64,000 nucleotides of DNA from Steromphala cineraria (Eukaryota > Mollusca > Gastropoda > Trochida > Trochidae): positions 1,508,001 through 1,572,000 of the forward strand of contig OU744737.1 of NCBI GenBank assembly GCA_916613615.1. The letters are read 5' to 3'. Both the position numbers and the translations under genes were made by a program. Every line of letters starts with the position of its first letter. The stretch's first letter is position 1. Below, in pieces: positions 39,201-53,000 of the stretch. The notes below the pieces were generated by a model. It made no database searches and was not told the origin of the DNA. It saw only the letters and a list, made by a program, of their open reading frames with translations.

Positions 39201-40677
39201 ATCATTAATGTGAAGTACAGAAATACAATTTTTATAAAGGATTTTTATACTGTTAGGTTAATTGATGAAAATAAAAGTGGTTTCATTTATTACTAAAATT
39301 ATCTTGACATTTGATTCAAATTTGTTAATTCCATTGTCTCTATGGATTGATATCACCTCCCACTGCATATATATATATAAAGTCCTATGTCAAATTTTCC
39401 TTGAATATTAAATTCATTTATTTTATCCAATCCTGATATTTACATGATAATTTCATGTTTGTGACGTTAGCATTTCAGTTGTTCAAGATTTAACAATTTG
39501 ACAAAGAACAGAAAAACATCGTGAAAGCTACGACATGGAAACAACATGGAAGATGATCGTGGAATGCATTACTATGACGAAATAATGTCGTAACTGATAA
39601 CTTTTCCATAATACAGAACATTTGTTTTCACTATATTTCAAGATGGCGGATGAAAGCCGACCGAGTGGTGTCTTTAAAGGGACCATTCGAGCGGGGTTTT
39701 TTTTGTGGAAACGAAATTCAGGTATACAATACAGGTTGAAGAAGACTTACCCTGGGAGTTGACCGTTAGCGTAATGAGCTGGTCCGATGTTTGGTTGGTA
39801 CCAGTCAGCGAACTGACCATCACACATCGGTACTGGCCGGAGTGCCTCAGAAGGACCTTCTTGATGAGGACACTTCCGGAGGGGAGACGCGTGTACTCCG
39901 CTGAAATATTAGATTTGTAACGATGAAGAAAACTTTCTTAAATTTGATTTTTTCTTTAAAATAGATTTAATAATGAAGAATAAAATTCTCTTAAAGGACA
40001 GATTCTTGGCGGATGAAAAAAATCATAGATTTAATAATAAAGAATATAATTTTCTTAAAAGACAGATTCTTGGCGGATGGAAAAATCATAGATTTAATAA
40101 TGAAGAATAAAATTTTCTTAAACAGTAACACTAAGAATGCTATTATGCCAGAACTCTCAATGGGAAAAATATGCAGAAGTGTGAATCCCTTTTTCATACA
40201 ATCTTTGGATATGAACCAAATTTTCTCAATGACTTGACAAGATAAAACTCCATGGCCAAAGAGCGTCAGAAGAAATTTCCTCTGTAATGGATAACATTTT
40301 TACATATGCTGTAATTTATCTAATTCACCTGACCATAAAAACTTAGGCGTCATGACATAGAAAAGTGTCATGGAATTTTTTTCTTGCTAATCGGTACATA
40401 TGGGCTAATATATCTCACTCAAGTGACAATTGTACTGCGTTTCTCAGATTCCTGTTGTCCTATGATTTATTTTGGCATCGGAATCATAGCACCGCTATTA
40501 ATTATTCTGACTGCCTCGTTCAGCTGTCTTACCATTCAATATCAGCCTTATTCTCAGTTCACAGGTTACTCTTTGGCTAGTTAAAAACAGCTGTGAGTAA
40601 GTGATTGAGGGAATGAGATAGAGAGAGACACACAGAAATCGAGAGAGATGAAGAAGGATTTAGAAAGAGACACAGAA

Positions 40678-40720
<43 letters not shown>

Positions 40721-40755
40721 TAGAGAGATCGAGATCGAGAGAGAGACACAGAAAT

Positions 40756-40810
<55 letters not shown>

Positions 40811-40932
40811 GAGAGAGAGAGAGAGAGAGAGATCGAGAGAGAGAGAGAGAGAGGGAGAGACAGAAAGAGACACAGAGAGAGACAGAGAGAGAGACAGACA
40901 GACAGACACAGAGAGAGAGACACACAGAAATC

Positions 40933-40968
<36 letters not shown>

Positions 40969-41010
40969 GAGATCGAGATCGACACAGAAATCGAGAGAGA
41001 GAGATCGAGA

Positions 41011-41050
<40 letters not shown>

Positions 41051-44000
41051 GAGACAGAGACAGAGAGAGAGACAGAGAGGGAGAGACAGAGACAGAGACA
41101 GAGAGAGAGAGAGATCGAGAAAGATCGAGAGAGAGAGGGAGAGACAGAAAGAGAGACAGGCAGACAGAGAGAGACAGAGAGACAGAGACACACACACAGA
41201 GAGACAAACAGACAGACAGACAGAGAGGCACAGACAGACAGACGGACACACTGACACAGACACTTGTACATGAACAAATCTTTTAAACAAAACTTCTCTG
41301 AGAGAGGCACCACTTTTGGTTTCAAGGGAGATAACTCTTGGCACAAGTTCGTATCAGCTGTTGAGAAACTCAGAGGTTCTGTGAGGCAGGGAGAAGGGGA
41401 CACTTGGCAGAAACATTTGCCACGGGAAGATATATTGGTTGGAAATGGGGGTACCGCTGTCAAGTTGGGTTGCTTTGATTATGAATAATCACAACTACAC
41501 TCCTGGCGACGACAAGAACCTGTGTTCAATCTTTCTAATTAGCCGCCATTTATCATCGGAACGACTCCGTCACTCTGTCCTAATTAACAATTTGTGGTTT
41601 TAATTATGAACAGGCTCCAATCTACTGCTCACAAAGACACAAGTTTTGTAAATGATGACCCAAAAAAAATGGCATGAAAAATAATGTTTCCTCTTTCTGA
41701 CTTAAATGAAATTGTTTTGATTTTTTGTAAATATCTTATCACTTAAATCTGTTGCATAGATTTAATTTCTTGTTATTGATAATCCTTGGAACTGTCTTTT
41801 TCTTAATGCATAGCCCAGAACATAAACTACTTATCCAAATTGTCAAAAGTTTTTTTCATTATCTGATATGTACAGATTAAACACTTTATCGCGAAAAAAA
41901 TCTGAAAATGTTTTGTTTTGACAAAAAATGGAAGATTCTTTGCAATGAACTGAACACTTGCTTCTGATATAATGCTTATACAAGATTTCCATGTTACTTT
42001 CTCTATAGTGTTTTATTCCCTCATGCTTGATTGTAACATATGCCAAATGTGTGTACATGTACAACACTTCTTTTGTATGTACCAATCCCTACAAATAGTA
42101 TCCAAGCGAAGTGAATAAAAACATCTAAAAAAAATAAAAAAATTAAAAAATTAAAAATAAAAATTAAAAAGAATCATCAACACTGAAACCAAACACAAAA
42201 ATCATCATTTAAACCATCCAAGCATTACAATTTTTTCCGATTCTTGTCCTTTTCTTGAAAGGACACGAGTATAATCATGGCTGACAGTAGTTATGATAAA
42301 CAACGATCTGAACAACAACATACAACTGGTGTATTGTTACCGCAAAGTCAAATTCCCCAACAGTGACATATGACATTAGGATTCTATTCACAAGCCCTCT
42401 CCCCATTCTAGCAGAGGCCAAGAAACCAACCAACTGTAGCCTCGAACCAGTCTCAAAACATGCTATCTTAACTTTCTATACATTCTCCTCTTACACACAT
42501 CAAAAATACATTTCTCATCCTTCTGACTTGCATTCATGGAGTGATAACATGGATATTCAAAATCCATTCCCGGAGGAGCGGCCATCTTGGTTATGGAGTA
42601 TTCTACACCAGCTCCTGCTGTGCCAAATGTAAGATAAGTCGTCAGGCAGTGTACAGGCAATGTATTTCTTTGGGAAATCTTCCGGAGGAAGGGAGGGGGT
42701 ATTAAAGAAGATGAATGGATTGTCTCCCCTTAGAGAACTCTTCAACATGGAGACAAAAGCTCAGTATGACTTGCCGTCTGCTTCGAAGGATCCCCTGATG
42801 AAAGAGTCGGGAGGAAGGAATGAAAGGAGGGAATATGATGGATGGACACCGATGGAAGGCCGCCTTCCCATCCATCTACATCAAACCGACCAATGGGGTA
42901 CAAGCTCTCTGATAAAAGCTCCATTTATCAATTGTCAAAGCACAACTTGCAACCTACCATCTTGGAGGACGGTGGATCCGACTGCGAACTTACGGAATTT
43001 TGATGAGATTTCTCAACAGATTCCGACAAAATTGCTCGAGAAAGATTAAGGAGGGAGGAAGGCAACACTGTTTGCCAACATATTCAATTTTTCAAAAATA
43101 AAAATTCATGCTTCCCCCGGTGTTTTCAATAAAGCTCCGCTCTGCTCTCAACAGGGGCGGAATCAGGTAGTGCAACAATCACTCATAAACGACCTGGTAT
43201 CAGGTAGTGCAACAATCACTCATAAACGACCTGGTATCAGGTAGTGCAACAATCACTCATAAACGACCTGGCTGCTCAAAATGATGGCTAAACTCGTTAG
43301 TTTTATACCCCACTTCGTAACTTTCGCCTTTCCAACTAGCTAGGGACGCAACTTTCCTCTGATGCTAGCTGTGGTAGGCTTGGAATTGGAAAGATCAAAC
43401 TTCTCTCTCTACAATCTTCAAATGATGAATTTACGTTTGACCATTACGATTTGCGACTCTATAAATTTACATGTCTGTGGAAGCTTTTCCTTAACTCTCT
43501 AAATGCTGAATTAATTTAGGATTGACTATTACGAGTTGCGACTCTATACATTCACATGTCTGTGAAAGCTTTTCCTTAACTCTCTAAATGCTGAATTAAT
43601 TTACGTTTGACCACTTCGAGTTGCCACTCCACAAATTCACGTGTCCGTGAAAGCTTTTCCTTAACTCTCTAAATGCTGAATTAATTCAGGATTGACCATT
43701 TTGAGTTGTCATTATACAAATTCACGTCTGTGGAAGCTTTTCCTTAACTCTCTAAATGCTGAATTAATTCAGGATTGACCATTTTGAGTTGTCATTATAC
43801 AAATTCACATGTCTGTGGAAGTTTTTCCTTAACTCTTTATCTCCTGAACTGAATTAGGTTTGAACATTACGAGTTGGGACTTTACAAATTCATATGTCTG
43901 TGAATGAATGAATTTAGGTTTGACCAATCCGAGTTGCGACTCTTCATTTCAATTTTGCTAAATTACAAAAAATATTAATTTGGTTTTTTCTACATCAAAT

Positions 44001-47000
44001 CTAAGAAAATGTATCAAGGGCAGCCTCTGAAACGTTTTAATGAAGAACAAAGATTTGGGGGGAGGGAGGGGTGAGGCAGCCTCTGATACGTTTTAATGAA
44101 GAACAAAAATTTGGGGGGAGGGAGGGGTGAGGCAGCCTCTGATATGTTTTAATGATGGACAAAGATTTGGGGGGGGGGGGGGGGGGTAAGAGTGTGAGGT
44201 TGGAAAGATTGAAGAAAAATGTTCCAACATGTACACCCAACCTCTGACATCATCCAACAACAGTATCAGCAATCACACCAAATTCTGTAATGACAGTTGC
44301 CATGGAAACGGAGCAAGGGCTGATGGAGGGAGGGGGTTATTGGGGTTGACAGTCACAGGGGATCTAGTTTCATCCCCCTCTTCCGACAATCATCCAATTG
44401 AGATACTTTTCTCTGAGAAACATTATCAACTCCTCTCATCAGGCAGTATATTAATGATACTGGCAACAATTTCAACAATTTCTTGCCTCTTTGTAAAAGG
44501 TATATAGATATGATGCTTTCAAATGTATAGATTAACATTAGACTAACAGTAAGTCCCTGAAAAAAAATTCTTCACTAATCTTATTATTTTGATTTTTTTT
44601 ATATAAAAACATGTACCCCCAAATGTAATATTTATGCCTTGTTATGTCAACTCATGTGTATATGTAACTCTCCATGTCCTATATGATCATGACTGTATTA
44701 TTGTATCCATCGGAAGTGAATAAAAACATTTGAAAAAAAACACAAAAACTTGCTACCTAAGCTGCCTTGTTGTTTTTTCATGATTTGATTGTTTTTAAAT
44801 CTTTAACCACTTTAGGTCTTTTCTTATTATCTTTGCAAGTTTACAAACTGTCTCTAGGTATGTGTAAATGAATACATATAAGTATTATGAATGAATAAAG
44901 GAGTCAAGGCCTGATAGCAAAAACATTCTAATAATCAATTTCATAATTCAGTGTGAGGTTAATTTTTGTAAAAGTGACTCTGCGTTTTTAAACAACATCC
45001 TTTCTAATAATTAAATTGTTTCAATATTTTTGAAAAAATACATTTAATTAATTAATCTTTTTAAATTAATCAAAAACTATCAATTTATTTCAACTTTTCC
45101 TTTTTACTCTTAATTTTCAATTATTTCGAAGTATCAATTGTTGGCACATTTCTTTCCCATGTACTGTTTTTGTGTAATCTCCAAAATTTCATGAAATGTG
45201 GTTATGTTTTTATCTACCAGCAGATGAACATAACAATTGTATATTAAAACATTTAAATCTCTGTTTCTATATTTACTCAACTTTTATACCTAAGTCCCCA
45301 AAATAACAAACATTTGTGAATGAAATGTGTACATATATGAGAAATTTTAGGAACAACACGCCATACTCAGTACCATGGCAACAATAAATTAACAACTTCC
45401 GTTTATGAAGCATGTCCCGTTTTCTCTTCAACACCATACTGACCTCTCAAGGTCATTTGAAGCATGGAATTCTGGGAACCATGTGACCTCACTTCCACTA
45501 ATTACAGGTTTCGTTCAACATTACCCAATCAAAACTCCCCCAGGCCACTAATGAATATTCCACTTGACGGAAAAAAGGAATTTTGAAAAATTATTTGCAA
45601 ACTCCATCGAAGAGTTAAGGCAGTGCATGTGGAATTTTTTCTTCCGCTGCGATGAAGATGAAAACATCATGGATCAGAAACATATGGAATTGCATCATGG
45701 GATATATGATGTTATGCTTCAGCGAACACTGTACTTTGAAAGCTTTCTCTGTAATCCCCGAGCGCAAAGTAGGAAAATTTGTATTTTGGGGTCAAAGACT
45801 TTCAAAAGCTTTTCCTCTTTTAAGAAGAAGATCAGAAAGTTTATAAAGTAGCACATGTGCTACTTTAGGATTGAACTGTTTCTTAAATTGTCTTCAAAAG
45901 TTAAGAAAGAAAAAATTGCTGTCAGAGACATTTAAGTATGATCAGTCGTATACTCTGAAGAAGTTTGAGAAATCACTGCCCTCGGAAAGTGAATCTTCAG
46001 ATCTAAATTAATAACGAACACGAGGATTATGGAACTATGTACGATCAGTTTTCTCCTCGACAAGAAATCTGGAGAAATCTCTCGGATGGTGAATCTTCAG
46101 ATACAAATTAATGGATTCAGGGAATAAGGAAATAAGTATGATAAGTCGTATACTTTGAAGATGTTTGAGAAATCCCTCGGAAAGTAAATCTTCAGATCTA
46201 AATTAATAATGAACAAGAGGAATATGGAACTATGTAGAGAAGGATACTGGAGAAATCCCTCGGAAAGTAAATCTTCAGATATAAATTAATAATGAACACA
46301 AGGAATATTTAACTCAGTTTTCTCCTCAAGAAGCAGTCTGGATAAATCCGTGCTCTCAGAGAGAAGTGAGTAGCTATGGAGTATTTACTTTGTTCCAGCT
46401 CGTTTGCAGTCCAGAGAAGCACATGTTTCAACAGGATGGAGGGGGATCGGGTTCCTCCCCTCCTCTCCACTTCGTTAGTTCCGACCAGAATATAATTAAA
46501 AGAATATCATAAGGTAGCTTAAGTGCTAACTCTCTGTTAAAGATGCATAACCTCTTTTGAACGAGAGAGTTCCAAACGGGAACTGTTATCGACAAGTATA
46601 GATATTTTGAGTCGACAAGTATAGATATCCTGAGATGTAATATTACTGTGAAAAAAATCGACACTTGAGAAACTTATTTTGTATAAAGAATTTCCATTTT
46701 TTTGTACAATCAATCATTAAATCACAATATCTAGGATATAGATATCTTGAGTGTAATATTTCTTCTGAATAATGCCACTTGAGAATCCTATGGCAAAGAG
46801 ATTTTCAAGTTCAAATTTTTCTGTTACACTTTATGTGAAAATTAACAAAATTGTCAAGATTTCTAAAAATTAAAATCTACAATCATCTAAACAGGTTGAA
46901 ATCTTTTATCTATATCTTTATGTCATATCACATTATTCTAAAAATAAGGTTTAGCAATAGAAACATAAATCAAAATTTCCTTCTTTTGCAACCAGAACAC

Positions 47001-50000
47001 ATTCTAGTATTTCAAAAGGTGAGGTGAGGTGGGGGGGGGGGGGGGGGGGGGGGGGGGTTTAACACGGCTTTCAGGAGTATTTCACTTATAATGCGGCTGC
47101 TAGTATTAATGCAACACTATTGTGGCTATGAATTGCAGTGAAACCTGCGAGCATTAACTGGAACTAGCACACCATGGATGGTACTGCACTGAAATTCAGT
47201 TTAGCATTGCATCAAAACCTGACTGCGTGTAGAACATTTTTCTACTGCAGACAAAGTTGCCGAGCCCCTGGAGGGATTCGAACCAGAGACCCCTTGATCC
47301 GAAGCCATATTCGCTAACAACTATGCTATCCCGCCCCCTATTTCAAAAGATCTCGAAATGTAAAAAAAAAAATCAAATCATGTAAACATAAAGAAGATTT
47401 TAAACATATCATCTCATTTGTAACAAAGAGAGAAAATCTTTTATCATCAATTCATCAAAGCAAACATACACACCTAATAACCAAAACACACCCAAAATTG
47501 TAAATCGACTATAATTCATTTGTATCTTTCAATGTCAATTTCAACTTCATTTCAATTCTTCCTCTTTGATGTCGACAATCTACATCATGCTTCATATTAA
47601 ATGGCGGCAATCATATAAAAGTCTTCCTTATTAGTATTTCTTTTTGATTTGACATCAAAAAGGAATTTGATAATATCACAATTTAAACTCAAAATGGGGA
47701 AAATAATGATAAGCAAAGTGCAGACAACTTTATAAATCAGTTTGCTTTGAGTCATGTTAGGCCATCATTACATGGAAACATGAAAGGATTTTGATATACA
47801 AGGACATCTTTGAATTAAAATGGCTTTTTCATCCCTCTTTAATTACATCCAACAAAGGTATCCTTCTAAGATACGTCAGAGATTCCTAAACATAAACTTG
47901 TGCATTCATGATATTAATCGTGATTTAAAGGCCAGATTTTGTAAAGAATATTAGCAAAAATTCACTTAAGTATACATGACTAATTTTAATCCTCAATCAG
48001 TCTTCAGAACCTATAAGAAGCAGTTTTAAAGTGCATTATTATATATGTTTGTTTAAGCTACGTGAATCTATTTACCAATCTCAAGAGATTGAATGTGTAT
48101 ATTTAATTTACATAGAATGTGCTATAAGGGTGCGCAATATTATTAGCTAATCAGTATTATCAGTATATCGGTAATTGCAATTCAGAAACAACATGAGTAT
48201 CCAATATATAGAATAATGAAATTTTCTATCTAGAATTGCAGAAAAATACAACCCAATTCAACATGACTTTATAGAAAAATGTCAATAAAGAGCAAACTCT
48301 TGTTGTTGAAATAGCGCAACTTTGTATATATTAGCTCATTGAAAAATCTCCCTTTCTAACTTAAAGTCGAGAGTCACCATACAGTGTCATCAGTGTTTAA
48401 AGTATAGCCCCTACTTTTTGCCAGGACTGGTTACTTTTTGGACAGGACTGGTAACTTTTTGGACAGGACTGGCTACTTTTTGGACAGGGTCGACTGGTTA
48501 CTTTTTGGACAGGACTGGTTACTTTTTGGACAGGGTCGACTGGTTACTTTTTGGACAGGGTCGACTGGTTACTTTTTGGACAGGACTGGTTACTTTTTGG
48601 ACAGGGTCGACTGGTTACTTTTTGGACAGGGTCGACTGGCTACTTTTTGGACAGGACTGGTTACTTTTTGGACAGGACTGGTAACTTTTTGGACAGGACT
48701 GGTTACTTTTTGGACAGGACTGGTAACTTTTTGGACAGGACTGGTTACTTTTTGGACAGGACTGGTAACTTTTTGGACAGGGTCGACTGGTTACTTTTTG
48801 GACAGGGTCGACTGGTTACTTTTTGGACAGGTCGACTGGTAACTTTTTGGACAGGACTGGTAACTTTTTGGACAGGACTGGTAACTTTTTGGACAGGACT
48901 GGTTACTTTTTGGACAGGACTGTTAACTTTTTGGACAGGACTGGTTACTTTTTGGACAGGACTGGTTACTTTTTGGATAGGGTCGACTGGTTACTTTTTG
49001 GACAGGACTGGTAACTTTTTGGACAGGACTGGTTACTTTTTGGACAGGACTGGCTACTTTTTGGACAGGACTGGCTACTTTTTGGACAGGACTGGCTACT
49101 TTTTGGACAGGACTGGTAACTTTTTGGACAGGACTGGCTACTTTTTGGACAGGACTGGCTACTTTTTGGACAGGACTGGTAACTTTTTGGACAGGACTGG
49201 CTACTTTTTGGACAGGACTGGCTACTTTTTGGACAGGACTGGTAACTTTTTGGACAGGACTGGCTACTTTTTGGACAGAACTGGCTACTTTTTGGACAGG
49301 ACTGGCTACTTTTTGGACAGGACTGGTTACTTTTTTGCCAGGACTGGTTACTTTTTGGACAGAACTGGTTACTTTTTGGACATGACTGGTTACTTTTTGG
49401 ACAGGACTGGTTATTTTTTGGACAGGACTGGTTACTTTTCAAAAGTTTTCTTTCCTTTTCTACAAGTTAGTTAACCAACTAGGCTAGGTTTCCGATCTAT
49501 TTTATACACTGGTGTCATAAATTTGAAAAGTACCAATTTATTGCAACAGGTATCACAATATGCTCTTCAGTATTGAATACATTGTATATTGCAAAACATT
49601 TAAAGGGGCAGTAGCACGTTTTTAGTGGGAATATAACGGTGATGTCAGAAAAATGAAAATAAATGGTTCTAATTGAAAAACAATGTATTGTAACTAAATG
49701 GAGCAGTAATAATTCAAATATATAATGTAAAGTTTAGCCATGCGATTGGTTTTTCTTACAGAAAATGAATAAACGGTGTTCACGAAAAATGGCCGCCAAT
49801 GGATTTTATGTGAATCTTCATACTTTGTCCTCTGACTATGGATGATTGACTTGTGTAATGAGATTGTTGACACTGTCAAAATAATACATTTAACATTAAC
49901 TTACAATTATCAGTGAAAAATTTAAAATATGAAATTATCAAAAAACGTGGTACCGCCCCTTTAAGAGGAACTATACCAATCCCATGTGCTAGGGCTCCAA

Positions 50001-53000
50001 TAACACGCTATTTTCGACTGACCTGTGGTCCTGTCCACCACTTGACCAGTCTTAACACTTTTGACGAACATGTCTACATCTTCCCCGGAACTGGAGGTAG
50101 ATGGACAAGGGATGACCGCCGTCCCGCCCACGCTAGCTGTAATATCCATGCTCCCCTCAGGAGGAAAGCTTTTCAATACTGAAACAGAAATACGGAACAT
50201 TGGAAAAAACGTAATAACGTATTTATATATTCTGTTTTTGGAGCATTTTTCAATACTGCAAAACAAATAGGGAATATTGAAAACATCATAACTCCAAGTT
50301 AGAGGTTGATATATCCCCATATTCTCCGTGTCTTAATGGTTTAACTTATTATGTAAAAAAATTTGGATTTGATTTTGAGTAAGTTAAATACTGAAACAGA
50401 AATACGGAATGCTGAAAACAATGAAATAATTTTGGATTTGATTTCTGATGTAAGAGAATTTCAATACTGCAAAAGAAATATGGAATATTGAGAAAAAATT
50501 TAATTATCTTGGATTTCATTCTGATTTGGGAGCAATTCAATACTGCAAGAGAAATATGGAAAATTGAAAACAATGTAGTAATTTAGGATTTGATTCTGAT
50601 TTGGGAGTATTTCAATACTGCAAAAGAAATATTGAGACAGATGGAACTGACTTGGAGCTAAAATGTATCTGATTGATCTTCTTAGCGCAGTTTTGGCTAT
50701 TGCAGTCATAAATGGAAATTTAAATGTGTTTGAAATACTCATAAGAAATAAAGGATCAAATAAGATGAAATTTGTGTCATGATTTTTTATATGTGTTGTG
50801 TTAACTTGTTATGCTAAAATCTTTTGATAAACATTTAAAAAATTGCATATCATAATGTATCACACATTAGTATACTGATATAATCATTGATAGTGTTAAC
50901 TGGTCACTTGCAATTCTTGGAATATTAAACTAAGCCTATCTTAACAAGTGGTCAGATAATTCCCTTGTTAAAGAATTTTCAAAAGTGTAGGTGTATAAGA
51001 TATCAAGACAGTTTTCTTGAATTTTGGTTTTTGGAGATTTTGTGACTTTGAAGGTTATTAGAGGTCTAAATAGTGACTTTTGACTAAAAGTTTGATACTA
51101 AAGTTTGACCTGAGGGCTCGAAAGAATTGAATTACCGATATCACAACTACCAATAATAACTTTCTTTTCTCAGAATAATGTAACTTGTTTTTTTACATAA
51201 AACTATACATTTTTTATGAATGCAAATATCCAAAAGATGCGAAACGTTGTCAGGATGAAACATTCATCCCTTAACTGCTAAACTATTGTTCTATCATACC
51301 ATACAATTATTTCTTCAACCACATCGCCTTCTTTCTTATCAGGCAACTTTTGCAGATGAAAAATTGTTGGGGTGCTTTACCTTTTTCCGTATGTATATTC
51401 TAAAATGAGTAAAAATACAAAAGCATTAATTTTTTTACTATCATAGTTTCTAATTCATTCTTTCCCATGCCATAATATTATATATAATTAGTTTGTTGAT
51501 TTAGTTGAGTACTAAAGACTCGGAAAATTCAAAAAACATTTTTTTTGAAATTTCAAAAAAAATAAAAATTGTGCTCATACAAAAGCCTTATATGAAATAT
51601 TTCACAATATGCAAACGAAAGTGATAATACTATCAATTAGTGATAAGACATTTAATCAGATATCACTAATTATCAAACAATCAACAAAGTTATCACCCCA
51701 CCAGCTCATATCGGATAACCTTGCTTATCATTTGACCTGAGGGCTTTATCAAATAGCCTACCCATTGTCCTCAGCCTCTTTGTTTTTTAAATAGTTTTTA
51801 ATTTTTGAGATACTCTCACATCAAAGAGAAATAAAATGTTCAATACTTTAAGAATCCTGAACACGTAATTAAACAACACAATACATAGTGTCAATAATTT
51901 ACTTTTAAAAACAGCTGATTATATGTATCTTTATGTATGTGTTATTGGGTAATAAAAACATTAAAAACAAAAATTTAAAAAATTTAATTTTGAGAAAAAC
52001 AAAAATAATCTTTTGTGATGAACCTAATTTTAGAAAAAAAAATCCTTTTTAATTTCAGCAACAATTTAAACTTAAATTTTGTTCTTCACTTTCAAAATAT
52101 TTTCAAATTAAAGCTAATAATTTTTTTTGTAAAATCAATTAAAAACCAAGATAAGATGAAAAAGTGTAAACAGTGAATACTTCATTCTGTATTTACGGGC
52201 CTAAAATGCAACAAAAGCATCTAATCTAACATTATAAGCGGGGCATCTATCCCAATCTGCATGTTAGATGGGGCTGAGCTGTTTTTAATATTCCTAGGGT
52301 GTTGAAGAAAACGAAATTCAATACCCGCTGATGGGCCTCATGTTTTTCTTGAAGCCTAGCCAAAGTTTGGAGGTTTTTGCCTCTTCCGGTAAGTTGACTC
52401 TGCGAGGCTATGTACCAAAGAACCCAGTCTTAAAGGACAAACGAGAACACGCCGTTCCAAATCTAGCACAGGCGAACCGCAACACGGAAAGACAATGTTA
52501 ATAATAACCGCAAAAAACAAGTACAAATTGTTGTTAAATAAATACAATTGAGGCTAGCATGGTCGGAATGGGCCCACAGATTGTTTCCATGTTGTAGCCA
52601 TAAGTCTGATTCCACTCAGAGAGGTGGAGGAAAACAACACCCCGGGCGAACACACTCCCTTACTATAAAGATTACTACATACTTATTCCTGAAAATTAAT
52701 TATTTCTGACAAGTTTCAAATTTTAAACATACTGTTCCTAAATTAAAAGACTTGTAACATAAATATTTATTCCTGAAAATTAATTATTTTTGACTCTCCC
52801 TAAAATAATTAAAGACTTGTAAAATAAATATTCCTGAAAAAATGTTTTTGAAAAATATTTAATTAAAAGTTTTGCATACAAAATATTTGGTTCTATTTAT
52901 CAAGATAAGATACTTTTTAATTTCAAGTTCCATATTCAATGATTTTGACAAAATCTTCCCAATAAACATTTTTCATATATTAGATTTTTTTCATTTATTA

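Noticed and set aside
40577..41463. Three overlapping Ser/Leu/Cys-rich frames on the minus strand
   Set aside because: Translation of a GA/GACA microsatellite.
48551..49474. 307-codon frame with TGYFLDR heptads, and other frames through the same array
   Set aside because: Product of the 21-bp repeat; several frames on both strands are open at once.
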